Source: Lentisphaerae bacterium ADurb.Bin082 (GTDB lineage: Bacteria > Verrucomicrobiota > Lentisphaeria > Oligosphaerales > Oligosphaeraceae). Taken from it: 51,239 nucleotides of DNA. The position numbers and the translations under genes are program-made. How positions within the stretch are numbered: position 1 is the stretch's first letter; every line of letters starts with the position of its first letter. The stretch lies in assembly GCA_002070945.1 (NCBI GenBank), contig MWEG01000019.1, forward strand, positions 1-51,239. The letters run 5' to 3'. Of the stretch, positions 25,828-34,736 are shown one piece after another. Below the pieces are notes generated by a model. That model did no database searches, was not told the DNA's origin, and saw nothing but the letters and a program-made list of their open reading frames with translations.

Positions 25828-26538
25828 TCAAAAAATCACAGGTTTATTATCTGCGTCAGATGCAACGATGGCAGTGGCGTATTTTCTTACGGCAGCGGCC
25901 GCGTGATTCCACTCTTCAGCAAGCGCTGGCTTCATCAAAACCGCAAAGGCCGCACGGACAACCCAGACCTGCTCATTGGTGAGTCCAAACAATTCCGTAT
26001 CCACGTCTGTATAGGTGCGGAGGCCGCTATCAGTCCAGGTATAAATCGAGCTTTGCGGCACTTGCGTATCCACGACGCGGTCGGACGCCACGCCGCGACG
26101 GGCAATAATCTCGTGGCGGTCCATCGCTTCAGTGCCCGCAGGAAGCCTTGTCCCGCATTCCACGGAAGCGCTCATGCCGTTTTCAAGGCTTGCAAGGATA
26201 TTGCAGGCCGAATCACCATTTCGGACAGCAAAAATCTGTCTGACCGGGCTATTGGCAAGGAACACTGCCAGGTCAAGTTCCTTTGCCGCCAGCTTGACTG
26301 GGTCGCCGCCAGCAGTGAAATGGGCAAAACGAAAGGTGGAAACATCTTCCAGCGTTTTGCCATCCACGATTTTCTTCAATTCAACAAAGCGACGTTCGAC
26401 ACGCCAAGGAAGAAGAACAACTTTTTTGCCGTTGGACAAGGCAAGTTCAAAACCTTCACTTCCGGCGACGATCATTCCTGCCGGGCAGCCATACTTGTCG
26501 CGTAAAAAATCCAGCGATGCGTTCAATTTCTCACACAT
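25828..26538 (-). CDS. Unknown protein, first gene of the GH20 operon
   Basis: A 236-residue soluble protein that I do not recognise. It is mixed alpha/beta, with FELALSNGKKVVLLPWRVER near the start, a central GDSACNILASLENGMSASVE and an acidic, Trp-containing C-terminal helix region. The central part weakly recalls the substrate-side beta-sheet of Gfo/Idh/MocA proteins, so it may be a degenerate partner subunit of the oxidoreductase that follows 12 bases downstream (inference). It is divergently transcribed from an AraC regulator. No transmembrane helix or signal peptide is visible. Confidence 0.8.
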   Translation of the reverse strand: MCEKLNASLDFLRDKYGCPAGMIVAGSEGFELALSNGKKVVLLPWRVERRFVELKKIVDGKTLEDVSTFRFAHFTAGGDPVKLAAKELDLAVFLANSPVRQIFAVRNGDSACNILASLENGMSASVECGTRLPAGTEAMDRHEIIARRGVASDRVVDTQVPQSSIYTWTDSGLRTYTDVDTELFGLTNEQVWVVRAAFAVLMKPALAEEWNHAAAAVRKYATAIVASDADNKPVIF

Positions 26539-26706
26539 GTTACAGGCTCTCGATTGAAAATTTACATTCCTTGAGGCAAGCAGCGCGATGTCACGCCCCA
26601 GGCAGATACCGCAGCATTCGATTTCAAAGTCACTGCTCTACACTTACAATACTGTTGATTGTCTACTTGTCTTTTTTGATTTTGATTATTTTTTTATGAA
26701 AAACGA

Positions 26707-26734
26707 TTGAAAAAACGAGAAACAATGATAATTT
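26707..26734 (+). promoter_or_regulatory. Promoter of the AraC gene
   Basis: TTGAAA (26707-26712) and TAATTT (26729-26734) are 16 bases apart in an AT-rich divergent gap (26539-26758). The leader before the ATG at 26759 would be very short. Confidence 0.4.
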
Positions 26735-26758
26735 TTGGGAAAAAACCAAAAGGGCATT

Positions 26759-27616
26759 ATGAAAACTAATGATTTAAACTTCTTGTTTTCCTACGCGGGA
26801 AGCGTGACGGAGCCTGAGGACCTTTTTTCGGGCCGGCGGCTTCCTCTTGGTTTTTCATTGCCTGATAACATTCTGGTTTTCTTCCACGATTTTACGGCGT
26901 CCGCCCCGAATTCTCACAGTAGGCATACGCTGGTCATTCCCCTGGATGAGATGATCTACTATGTTGAACATCAACAAGTGGAGATGCATCTGGGAGAGCT
27001 GCTTTACGTGCCGCCTTTTGCCCTGCGTTTCCTGCATCCCGGGTCTTCCGGCTACAGGCGACTATTCATCACCTTTGAGGTGAACGGATTACAGCATTAT
27101 CTTCCGCGCAGCGGGCTTTTTGAATTGACATCGGAGGTCTTGCGCAGCTTGCGAAATTTCCTGCGGAAGTTCCTCACCCACAGCGCCGAGGAGCTTGCCT
27201 GGGCACTGATGCAGCTTTTGGCGCAGCTAAGCAGCGCACACCTGGCCATCAAAGCCGGCGAAACCTTGCCAGATGTGCTGCTGCAAGTCATTGACCACAT
27301 AGAGTGTGACCTGGCAACCTTAGGCGACGTCAAGCAGCTGGCTGCGCAAGTCGGGCTTTCACCCAGCCATCTGCGGGCGCTTTTTCGGCAACATTTCGGA
27401 GTTCCCATCGGCAAATACATTGCCCAGAAAAGAGCTGATTACGCCAAGTATCAACTGAAGAATTCAAACTTGACTATAGGCGAAATAGCACAAAAAAGCG
27501 GCTTCGCAACTATCTATGTCTTCAGTACATTTTTCAAGCGGAATGTAGGTGTAGCGCCCCTGCAATACCGCAAGCAAGTGCATGCGTCCACCAAAAAAGC
27601 ACCCGGAAGCACCTAA
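26759..27616 (+). CDS. AraC-family transcriptional regulator
   Basis: A 285-residue protein with an N-terminal cupin-like effector domain and two C-terminal helix-turn-helix motifs (VKQLAAQVGLSPSHLRALF and LTIGEIAQKSGFATIYVFST). The ATG at 26759 is preceded by AAGGG; the longer frame begins with TTG. It is divergent from the operon of the unknown protein, oxidoreductase and GH20 enzyme, the usual arrangement for an activator of a sugar operon. Its stop codon abuts a heptanucleotide repeat array. Confidence 0.92.
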   Translation: MKTNDLNFLFSYAGSVTEPEDLFSGRRLPLGFSLPDNILVFFHDFTASAPNSHSRHTLVIPLDEMIYYVEHQQVEMHLGELLYVPPFALRFLHPGSSGYRRLFITFEVNGLQHYLPRSGLFELTSEVLRSLRNFLRKFLTHSAEELAWALMQLLAQLSSAHLAIKAGETLPDVLLQVIDHIECDLATLGDVKQLAAQVGLSPSHLRALFRQHFGVPIGKYIAQKRADYAKYQLKNSNLTIGEIAQKSGFATIYVFSTFFKRNVGVAPLQYRKQVHASTKKAPGST

Positions 27617-27617
27617 T

Positions 27618-27701
27618 GCTGAATGCTGAATGATGAATGATGAATGATGAATGATGAGGCGCATTTCATAATTCATAATTCATAATTCATAATTCATAAT
27701 T
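27618..27701. repeat. Two facing heptanucleotide arrays
   Basis: Six heptads (GCTGAAT twice, GATGAAT three times, GATGAGG) at 27618-27659 face five CATAATT heptads at 27667-27701. The layout is the same as at 23091-23209, again in a convergent gap. Confidence 0.9.
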
Positions 27702-27737
27702 CTTTAGAGGCGAGGAGCGAGGAACTGTTGTTTTATC

Positions 27738-27764
27738 CGCAGATTACGCTGATGACGCAGATTT
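27738..27764. repeat. Three 9-bp repeats (CGCAGATTA type)
   Basis: CGCAGATTA, CGCTGATGA, CGCAGATTT in tandem. The remaining bases to 27896 hold no supported gene. Confidence 0.7.
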
Positions 27765-27896
27765 TTTAGGGTGTGTTGTACAGGGAAAACAGTCACGAAG
27801 CTGCAATAGGCCTCCCTAAGGGAGCCGTCAGAACACAGCCCAGGGTGAGAAGGTGCTTCTGCGCCAGCTTTTCCTCGCACGCAGCCGCCCCGTTGC

Positions 27897-29162
27897 TCAG
27901 TCCGTGATCTCCTCCACGGTCTGTTGGCGCCGGGAGCGTTCTGCCGCAAACACCATCAGATGGCTTTCCAGCGTTTCGTCGGCGCCGGACAAAATGCAGC
28001 TTGCGTCGCCTGTTTCCAGAGCCCGCATGAAGGATTCCATCAATCCGCCGTCACCGCCGCCATGACCGCTGAGGATGCTGTTGTCGTTCAGGATGTTCGT
28101 GTCAATGGTAGTTTTCTTCCCGGTCAGGAAGTCATCCAGGACAATCGTATCCCCGCTGATGTCAAGTGCGCCGCGCGTCCCGAAAATCCTCGTTTTGCGA
28201 CCGCTTTCCTGGAACGCCGTCATCGTCAGCGAGGCGGTGCGGCGACCGGTGAATTCGAAGTTGACCACCTGGTTGTCCACCACGTCATTGTCACAGGCGT
28301 AGACGCAGCGGCCGTATGGTCCTTCCCGCAGCGCCTTCATGACGCCGGCCTCGCTGACATCGGCGGTCAGCACATCGACCGGCCAATGCGTCCTCCCCTG
28401 CTGGACGCGGTCGCGGATGTAGATTTTCAAGGCGGAATAAGGGCATTGCGATTCCACGGCTGCCGGACATTCAGTGCAGCGGTCCGCAGCGCCGGCAGGC
28501 TGGTTTTCGCGCCGGAACAAGTGCAGGGCGCCAAACGACTGCACCCGCAGGCAGCGTTCATTCATCACATACCGAATCCAGTCCACGTCATGGCAGGACT
28601 TGGCCAGCAGCATGAACGACGACTCCTTTTCGTTGCGCCAATGGCCGCGCACAAATGAATGAGCCTGGTGCCAATGGCCGACGCCCTCCAGGCGCTGCAA
28701 GGACACGATGTCGCCAATAGCCCCTGCCTGAATCAACTCCTTGACCTTGCAGGTGAGCACAGTATAGCGCAAAACATGGCAGACCGCAAAAATCACCCCG
28801 CTCTGGTGGGCGGCGGCCACGATGTTCCGGCAAGCGGCCTCGGTCGGCGCCATCGGCTTTTCCAGAAGGACGTGATAGCCTTTTTGCATGAAGGCGACGG
28901 CCGGCCCCTCGTGCATGTCATCCTGGGTGCAGACTAAGGCCGCGTCGCCGAGGCCCGGTTGCGCAGCCAGTTCCTCCCAGCAGCGATAGCGCCGCTCCGC
29001 AGGCACGCCATAGCGGTCGCCGACCAGGTCGCGATAGTAGTCACGAGGCTCCGCAATCGCTACAATCTGCGCCCGCTCCGGATATTCCTCTGCAAACCGG
29101 GCATATCCACGACCCCTGCTGCCACAACCAGCTATCACCAGGCGCTTTGCTTTGCCACTCAC
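27897..29162 (-). CDS. Gfo/Idh/MocA family oxidoreductase
   Basis: A 421-residue protein from GTG 29162, chosen because GAAAGG lies nine bases upstream; the ATG at 29171 touches that site and is the alternative. The Rossmann loop is RLVIAGCGSRGRGYARFAEE, followed by AAFMQKGYHVLLEKPMAPTEA-like residues, where the EKP Lys is the conserved catalytic-site residue of the family. The C-terminal domain contains a four-Cys cluster (CTECPAAVESQCP with nearby residues) that could bind a metal, a feature of one Gfo subgroup common in PVC bacteria. It stands alone between repeats and a TolB-like gene. The substrate, probably a sugar or cyclitol, is unknown. Confidence 0.9.
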   Translation of the reverse strand: MSGKAKRLVIAGCGSRGRGYARFAEEYPERAQIVAIAEPRDYYRDLVGDRYGVPAERRYRCWEELAAQPGLGDAALVCTQDDMHEGPAVAFMQKGYHVLLEKPMAPTEAACRNIVAAAHQSGVIFAVCHVLRYTVLTCKVKELIQAGAIGDIVSLQRLEGVGHWHQAHSFVRGHWRNEKESSFMLLAKSCHDVDWIRYVMNERCLRVQSFGALHLFRRENQPAGAADRCTECPAAVESQCPYSALKIYIRDRVQQGRTHWPVDVLTADVSEAGVMKALREGPYGRCVYACDNDVVDNQVVNFEFTGRRTASLTMTAFQESGRKTRIFGTRGALDISGDTIVLDDFLTGKKTTIDTNILNDNSILSGHGGGDGGLMESFMRALETGDASCILSGADETLESHLMVFAAERSRRQQTVEEITD

Positions 29163-29247
29163 TGAAAGCATCCTTTCAACTTTATTCCCACATCACTTAT
29201 TGTAATTAAATATAATCGCCTGCGAGCATGAACCCGCAAACGACGCC

Positions 29248-30645
29248 TTATCTATCGCTCTCAGTATCATAGAGGTCCAGGATCATCACGCTTGATTCCA
29301 TGACTCCAGGCCAGGTCTCATTGTGCAGAACCAGGGCGATGCGCTCGCCGCTGGGATGCCAGCTGCTCATCCCGACGTATGCGTGGTGCCGCACAGACTC
29401 AGGCCGGTTGCGCTGGTTGAAAAACGTCAACCGCCGCTTCTGCCCGCCATCCTTGTTCATGATCCAAAGCTCGGAAATCATCTCGCGCTGCCAGTTGACT
29501 CCGCCGACGCCTAAAGATGAAATCGTGAATCCCTCGCTGGAACTCCAGACGATTTTCTCGCCGCGTGGCGAAAAACTGGCGTAGCGGTCCCAGACCAGCG
29601 GCGTGTCAGTCAGCTTGACCGTCTGCTCCGAGGCAATGTCATAAAGGCAAATGTCCATGCCAAACCACGGCTGATTATCCGACATGTTGGCAGCAAACAG
29701 CACTTGGCTGCCATCATTCGAAAAGCCGTAACTCTCATAGAAGTCATCCTGCTCGCCTGGTGTGAATTCCTTCTTTTTGGAAATCTGGGGTTCGCCATTT
29801 TTAAAGCTGAAGTTAGCTAGACACAATGCCCGCGTCCCCCACAGCGAATCCATCCGCCCGCGCGCCCGCCCCTGGCCAAGACGGCCATCGGAAACCGTCC
29901 AAACTAACTGCCGCCCATCCGGAGAAAAATGCGGCATGCTCACGCCCCAGGGATTGAAATACGACGACAAAAGATTGGTGATACGCCAAAAACGGCCGCT
30001 GTCATCCGCCACCCAAAGATTGCTGAACAGACCATATCCCGGCGCGGAACGCCGCAATTCCGTGCTCCCGACATTCTGGCCGGAAAAAACAATATGACGC
30101 CCCTTAGGATGCCAGCTGGCATTGCCGTTGTGAAGCTTAGTGACAATATCGCTGCCACGACGTTGAAAAGCGGGACGTATGCTGTCACGGCCTTCAGCGT
30201 CAAACTCAACGAGATAAATATTGTAATACGGATTGCCAACCGCACTGTCGACCAGCAACGTCTTGCCGTCCGGACTCCAAGCTATGCTTTCGACGTTGCT
30301 CACAGACTTCAAAGTCGTAAAATTCTTGACCCTGATGCGATAGTTGAAAATCGACTCCAAGCTGGGCTTGACCGGCGCCGGGGCAGCCGGAGCCGGGGCT
30401 GGCGTTGCCTCTGCCGGGGCGGCTGGGGCTGGCGTTGCCTCAGCCGGGGCGGCTGGGGCTGGCGTTGCCCGGTTCAAGGCATCAACATTCAAATCTTGCA
30501 GGAGCTGTTCAGCGGTGACTGGAGCTTGTTGAGGCGCATTGGCGTTATCCTGTTGCGCCGGCGCCTGGATGGCCCAAGTCATCAGCGCGACCATTGCCAG
30601 CATCAACCAACAGCGACCAGGGGACTGGTGTTGTTGCATAACCAT
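29248..30645 (-). CDS. Exported TolB-like beta-propeller protein
   Basis: The ATG at 30645 follows AAGGAGG by five bases. The 465-residue product has a signal peptide (CWLMLAMVALMTWAIQAPAQ) and then a Pro/Ala-rich linker with three copies of an ATPAPAAPAE-type unit. The rest is a beta-propeller of WD40-like PD40 blades, e.g. VESIAWSPDGKTLLVDS, ASWHPKGRHIVFSG, PHFSPDGRQLVWTVSDG and ASFSPRGEKIVWSS. TolB-like propellers bind partner proteins or glycans in the periplasm. No tol-pal genes are near, so it is not the Tol system TolB. The function is unknown. Confidence 0.85.
   Translation of the reverse strand: MVMQQHQSPGRCWLMLAMVALMTWAIQAPAQQDNANAPQQAPVTAEQLLQDLNVDALNRATPAPAAPAEATPAPAAPAEATPAPAPAAPAPVKPSLESIFNYRIRVKNFTTLKSVSNVESIAWSPDGKTLLVDSAVGNPYYNIYLVEFDAEGRDSIRPAFQRRGSDIVTKLHNGNASWHPKGRHIVFSGQNVGSTELRRSAPGYGLFSNLWVADDSGRFWRITNLLSSYFNPWGVSMPHFSPDGRQLVWTVSDGRLGQGRARGRMDSLWGTRALCLANFSFKNGEPQISKKKEFTPGEQDDFYESYGFSNDGSQVLFAANMSDNQPWFGMDICLYDIASEQTVKLTDTPLVWDRYASFSPRGEKIVWSSSEGFTISSLGVGGVNWQREMISELWIMNKDGGQKRRLTFFNQRNRPESVRHHAYVGMSSWHPSGERIALVLHNETWPGVMESSVMILDLYDTESDR
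30365..30475. repeat. Repeat encoding the Pro/Ala linker
   Basis: About three copies of a 30-bp GC-rich unit (containing GGGGCTGGCGTTGCC) inside the TolB-like gene. They vary at single bases. Confidence 0.75.
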
Positions 30646-31071
30646 TTTGACCTCCTTGCCTGTCCTGATAAACATGTCTCCATCAAATTGTGAATGTGCC
30701 CCGCCGCCTGGCTATCCCCGCCTTCGCTTGAGGCAATGGCGAGACGACTGCGGTTATGCTCCCCGCAACGGATTGACTTTTCCGACCGCTGTCACCGTCC
30801 AGACCGACTGAATAAGTTCGTCAGCGCCCAAGTCCTGGACTGTTCGACCCTTGCGCCACCGAAAAGGTTCACTGTGCCAGCATAAGCGTACAACATCCAT
30901 GCTGGCCTGTCTGCCGAAAAAACAAAATGAGCGCTTTCCCCTGGGCAAACGGCACCGCCCCAAGAGCCAAATCCGCTGGCGTCGCGCTGGCCGGCATCCA
31001 ACACGCGGCCTGCGCCTACCAGGCCCGTCCCAGCTGCGATAAGCCGCTGGGACAGGCGCAGCGACAACGCC
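30646..31071. other. Gap without a supported gene
   Basis: 426 bases. Frames on the minus strand start with rare codons and lack ribosome sites. An inverted repeat CCCGTCCCAGC/GCTGGGACAGG (about 31023-31056), just past the next gene's stop, may slow or end transcription but has no T-run. Confidence 0.5.
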
Positions 31072-32388
31072 TCAGTCTACCAGCTTCCGCAGATTCCGGA
31101 AATTGGCGTCCGCGATCATCTGCCCAAGCGCCGGAGTTGAGCGGACGCTGACCACCGGAGTGGCTTCATAGCCGCCCCGCAGAAAAGCCTCATAAGTCGG
31201 AATATAGCCTACTGCATCATTGCACAGTTCGGCGATGAAGGTGTAGGCAAACGGCGACCATTTCTTGATTTCCAGGCCCCATTCCACGAAATACTCACCC
31301 GGTGCGCCGCAAAAGACAGCGTCGCCAATGCGCAGAGTCTGCACTTCGCGCGGCGTAGTGCCTTCCGGATCATAGCTTTCCACCAGTTCAATCAGGCGTT
31401 TCTCCGCAGCGGATGGATTCTCTTTAGCCTTGGCCGCAGCCACGCGCTGCTCCAGCACCATGTCACGGGGGTACATCGGCACATCCAAAATCTCGCGGGC
31501 AGTGCCGACCTTGTTCGTCTTGCTTGGCAACGCCTTCTCCGCAATGGTCAACGCCTTGCCAGCAAAGGCGCGACCTAGTTGCTCCGACTTCCAGACGCCC
31601 TTGCCAGGATAGGGATTGTTCTGCAAGTACGCACAATGGTTGATGTTCCCGCAAGCTCCCTGGACGTACATGACGATCAGCTCCGGCCCGTACACAGCCC
31701 GCAGCGTGTCAGTCATCACGGCCGGATAGTCAGCCGAAATCTTGGTGCCGCCAGTGACGTCAATGTGCACGGAATAGTTGCAGACAATGGCAAACGGCTT
31801 GCTGGTCAATTCCTCCTTGAAAATCAAGGCGCCGAACTCCGGGTCAATCGGACCAGCCACGCCTTCGCATTTCAAAGGCCCGCTCGGGCCAAACTGCTCG
31901 CTGGCATCCTCCATGCGGAAACGGCGATTGAACGACAAGCCCTCCTCATGCTCCCGACCGATGCACAGAACAGCCTCGCGCTGACGCCCAGCCGCCGCAA
32001 TGGCAGCAGCCGCAATCCGCTCCGGAAGGCCGGCCAAATACTCATGGTTGACGCTGATGATGCTGTTGGGGCGTATCCTGATATCCGGCCCAGTGTGCGT
32101 ATGCGTCGAGCAAATCATGATCCGCTCCCCGGCAATCCCGGTCGCCGCCGTGATCAGGGAGCGCGTCGCCTCGCATACAGCCGCTGTCATCGTGATCAGA
32201 TCACAGCAGATCAGAACACAGCGCTCATCCCCGGCGCCGACAACCAACGCCTTCGCCATCAACGGCGAAATCACCCCGTCAGACACTCGCGGAGCAAAGT
32301 ATCCCGCCAATTGCGTTCCCAGCGGCGGCGTAATGTCATTCTCAGCAACGCCTACCAGCATGTTCGCGTGTGCAGCAGCCTCGGTCAT
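31072..32388 (-). CDS. Neutral/alkaline ceramidase-like protein
   Basis: The ATG at 32388 follows AAGGAG by eight bases. The 438-residue protein matches the N-terminal domain of the neutral ceramidase family: GVAENDITPPLGTQLAGYF, then the metal-site motif STHTHTGPDI, and later VCNYSVHIDVTGGTKISADY and VQGACGNIN. Family enzymes are zinc amidases, but many PVC versions lack the Ig-like C-terminal domain and have unknown substrates. There is no signal peptide, so it appears cytoplasmic. The length fits the short bacterial subgroup. A role in amide or amino-sugar breakdown is conjecture. Confidence 0.88.
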   Translation of the reverse strand: MTEAAAHANMLVGVAENDITPPLGTQLAGYFAPRVSDGVISPLMAKALVVGAGDERCVLICCDLITMTAAVCEATRSLITAATGIAGERIMICSTHTHTGPDIRIRPNSIISVNHEYLAGLPERIAAAAIAAAGRQREAVLCIGREHEEGLSFNRRFRMEDASEQFGPSGPLKCEGVAGPIDPEFGALIFKEELTSKPFAIVCNYSVHIDVTGGTKISADYPAVMTDTLRAVYGPELIVMYVQGACGNINHCAYLQNNPYPGKGVWKSEQLGRAFAGKALTIAEKALPSKTNKVGTAREILDVPMYPRDMVLEQRVAAAKAKENPSAAEKRLIELVESYDPEGTTPREVQTLRIGDAVFCGAPGEYFVEWGLEIKKWSPFAYTFIAELCNDAVGYIPTYEAFLRGGYEATPVVSVRSTPALGQMIADANFRNLRKLVD

Positions 32389-32592
32389 CTTCCATACTCC
32401 TTGTTTTGTCGCCTTGAAGTTCAATCATGCCAGCCGGAACTAAAGCGCCATCACGCCTTTTTCAGCGATTCTGGCCAAACGCCAGACCGCCGCCGGCCTG
32501 TCACCTGTCAAAGTGTACTACCTGAACCGGCAAATTCAAGGCACTTCCGACAAGACACGCCTGGAAATCTGCGGATTAAGCAGCAGCTTTAT

Positions 32593-33513
32593 TCACTCAA
32601 ACAGGGCCTGGACGTAGCTCTCAGGGTCAAACGGCTGCAAGTCATCCATCTGCTCTCCCAGTCCGACGAACTGCACCGGGTATCCCAGCTCGCGCCGAAT
32701 AGCCACTACGACCCCGCCCTTGCCAGTGCCGTCCAACTTCGTCAGAATCAACCCAGTCAATGGAAAGAGCTTGCCGAATTCACGCGCTTGAATCAAGGCA
32801 TTGGTGCCAATCGAGGCGTCGACGGTCAGCCAAATCTCGTGCGGTGCCTCCGGCATTTCCTTGCTGATCACCCGCTTGACCTTGGCTAGTTCGTTCATCA
32901 GGTCCGCCCGCGTATGCTGGCGGCCGGCGGTGTCAATGATCACCACGTCCATGCCGCGCTGGCGTCCGGCGCTGACTGCGTCATACGCCACTGCGGCGGC
33001 GTCACCTCCCTGCTTGCCGCCCACCACTGGGCAGCCCAGCCGCTGCCCCCAAATCTGCAGCTGCTCAATGCCGGCTGCCCGAAACGTATCGCCCGCACCC
33101 AGCAGCACCTTCTTGCCTTGCTGCATAAAATAATGAGCCAGCTTGGCCGCGCTAGTCGTCTTGCCGCTGCCGTTCACGCCCACCAGCATGATCACCGTCG
33201 GCCCAGTCTCTGCATAATGCACGCTGGCAGGCTCGCCGACGTGCAGCAAATCCAAAATCACTTCCCGGCCAATGGCCATGATGTCGCTGCTCGTCTCAAT
33301 CAAGCCGCGCTCATACCGGTCGCGGATTTCCGACACCAGGCGGTCCGTGATCTCATACCCGAGGTCCGTGCCAATCAAAGCCGCCTCCAGCTGCTCATAC
33401 GTCGCCGCCGTCCATTTCTCCCCGCCTTTCCCGAACAAACCCTGGAAACCGCGAAACAGCGTCGTCTTAGTCTTCTGCAAACCACGCTGGAAAAATTGCA
33501 ATATCGACGCCAT
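32593..33513 (-). CDS. ftsY: Signal recognition particle receptor FtsY
   Basis: A 306-residue SRP GTPase that guides ribosomes making membrane proteins to the membrane. It has the N-domain (ATYEQLEAALIGTDLGYEIT), the G1 loop GVNGSGKTTSAAKLA, the DTFRAAGIEQL motif, DTAGRQHTRADLMNEL and the TKLDGTGKGG motif. No acidic A-domain is present; a short amphipathic start (ILQFFQRGLQKTKTTLFRGF) may bind the membrane. Odd points are DASIGTNAL where the family usually has TGQNA, and Q instead of L in DTAGR-L. It follows nusB with a 77-base gap. Confidence 0.95.
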   Translation of the reverse strand: MASILQFFQRGLQKTKTTLFRGFQGLFGKGGEKWTAATYEQLEAALIGTDLGYEITDRLVSEIRDRYERGLIETSSDIMAIGREVILDLLHVGEPASVHYAETGPTVIMLVGVNGSGKTTSAAKLAHYFMQQGKKVLLGAGDTFRAAGIEQLQIWGQRLGCPVVGGKQGGDAAAVAYDAVSAGRQRGMDVVIIDTAGRQHTRADLMNELAKVKRVISKEMPEAPHEIWLTVDASIGTNALIQAREFGKLFPLTGLILTKLDGTGKGGVVVAIRRELGYPVQFVGLGEQMDDLQPFDPESYVQALFE

Positions 33514-33590
33514 ATCCTGACTTGCTCCTCAAATATCTCATGTTTCGCGGCGACTCACGCGGCGCCCTGACTTCGCTGGCCAGCCCGTTG

Positions 33591-34190
33591 TCACTCCGGC
33601 TTCGCGGCGGCACCGGGCTTCCCACTTGCAGACTGGCGCTGCCGCCCGCTGGACGTGGGCACCCGGCCTAAATTCTTCCGGATGCGATCCAAAACACCGT
33701 TGACAAAACTCTGCGAATCAACTTCCCCATATCGCTTCGCCAATTCGATGGCATCGTTGATCGCCGTGACGACCGGGACTTTTTCCACGAAGGCCATTTC
33801 AAACGTCGCCGTCCGCAAAATGGCCTTGTCGACCAGGCTCATGCGTTCCAGGGTCCAATTCGTCGCTGCTTGCCGGATCAGGCTATCGACCTCTTCGCGG
33901 CGCTCGGCCAGGCCACGCATAAGGCGCAAAGCATGCTCCCAGGCGGCGGTGAGCTCCTTGTCCGCCGCTGGCTTGATCTGCTCATCCTCGTCACCACCCA
34001 GCAATTCAAAGCGCAGGTGCAAACGAAAATCCGCCAATTGCTGGTCAGAGGCTTCCCAGTCATCCTGGACGTCCATCTGAAACGCATACTGCATAGCACA
34101 AGTCCGCGCCAGAAAACGCCGGCGGCGAAATGCCTCGGCAGCGCTGCTGTTCCTGGCGGTCTTCGGCGAATCTTTTGTCTTCAGGTTCAT
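33591..34190 (-). CDS. nusB: Transcription antitermination factor NusB
   Basis: A 199-residue protein. The NusB helical domain starts at about residue 24 ([19 protein letters not shown]) and ends with [41 protein letters not shown] sequence and FVNGVLDRI, the family hallmark. NusB with NusE binds boxA RNA in rRNA antitermination. It is longer than usual (about 140 aa) through an N-terminal extension and a basic Ser/Gly/Ala tail. Its ATG overlaps the ribH stop codon, so the two are coupled, as in many bacteria. Confidence 0.95.
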   Translation of the reverse strand: MNLKTKDSPKTARNSSAAEAFRRRRFLARTCAMQYAFQMDVQDDWEASDQQLADFRLHLRFELLGGDEDEQIKPAADKELTAAWEHALRLMRGLAERREEVDSLIRQAATNWTLERMSLVDKAILRTATFEMAFVEKVPVVTAINDAIELAKRYGEVDSQSFVNGVLDRIRKNLGRVPTSSGRQRQSASGKPGAAAKPE

Positions 34191-34672
34191 TTGGCCACCG
34201 GCAATTTGCGCATCAAGTCCGCCATTTCGATGGCCGATGCGGCAGCGGCGGCGCCGCGGTTCCCGGCTTTGCTGCCGGAACGCTCAATCGCCTGTTCGAT
34301 GTTCTCGGTGGTCACCACGCCGTAAATCACCGGTATGCCGCTGGCCAGCGACACCTGGGCCAGGCCCTTGGAGACCTCGGCGTTGACATAGCTGGCATGC
34401 GCGGTCGAACCCTGGATGACAACGCCTAACGCAATGATGGCGTCATAACGGCCGCTCGCCGCCATCCGCTGCGCCACCAGGGGAATTTCATACGAACCCG
34501 GAACCCAGGCCGACTCAATGTCCTCCGCCGACGCACCATGCCTAAGCAGGCAGTCAACCGCGCCGCCCAACAGCTTGGAAACGAAAAACTCGTTGAAGCG
34601 GGCGCAGACCAACCCAAAACGCAAACCCTTGGCAATAAGAGTGCCTTCGTAAGCCTTTATCTCACTTGTCAT
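34187..34672 (-). CDS. ribH: 6,7-dimethyl-8-ribityllumazine synthase
   Basis: A 161-residue enzyme that condenses the pyrimidine ribitylamine with dihydroxybutanone phosphate in riboflavin synthesis. Signatures: [20 protein letters not shown] at the start, [16 protein letters not shown], and [16 protein letters not shown], where the usual catalytic His (in GxTxHxxY) is present. Length is standard. It lies 64 bases after ribBA. Confidence 0.97.
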   Translation of the reverse strand: MTSEIKAYEGTLIAKGLRFGLVCARFNEFFVSKLLGGAVDCLLRHGASAEDIESAWVPGSYEIPLVAQRMAASGRYDAIIALGVVIQGSTAHASYVNAEVSKGLAQVSLASGIPVIYGVVTTENIEQAIERSGSKAGNRGAAAAASAIEMADLMRKLPVAK

Positions 34673-34736
34673 GATTTTTCTCCTGTCACTTGCACAAAAC
34701 GCATCGGCAAAAAAGAACCCATGCCGCAGCCGGCCC

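Noticed and set aside
30792..31067. 91-codon minus-strand frame after the ceramidase-like gene
   Set aside because: It starts with TTG inside an inverted repeat and has no ribosome site; not convincing as protein.
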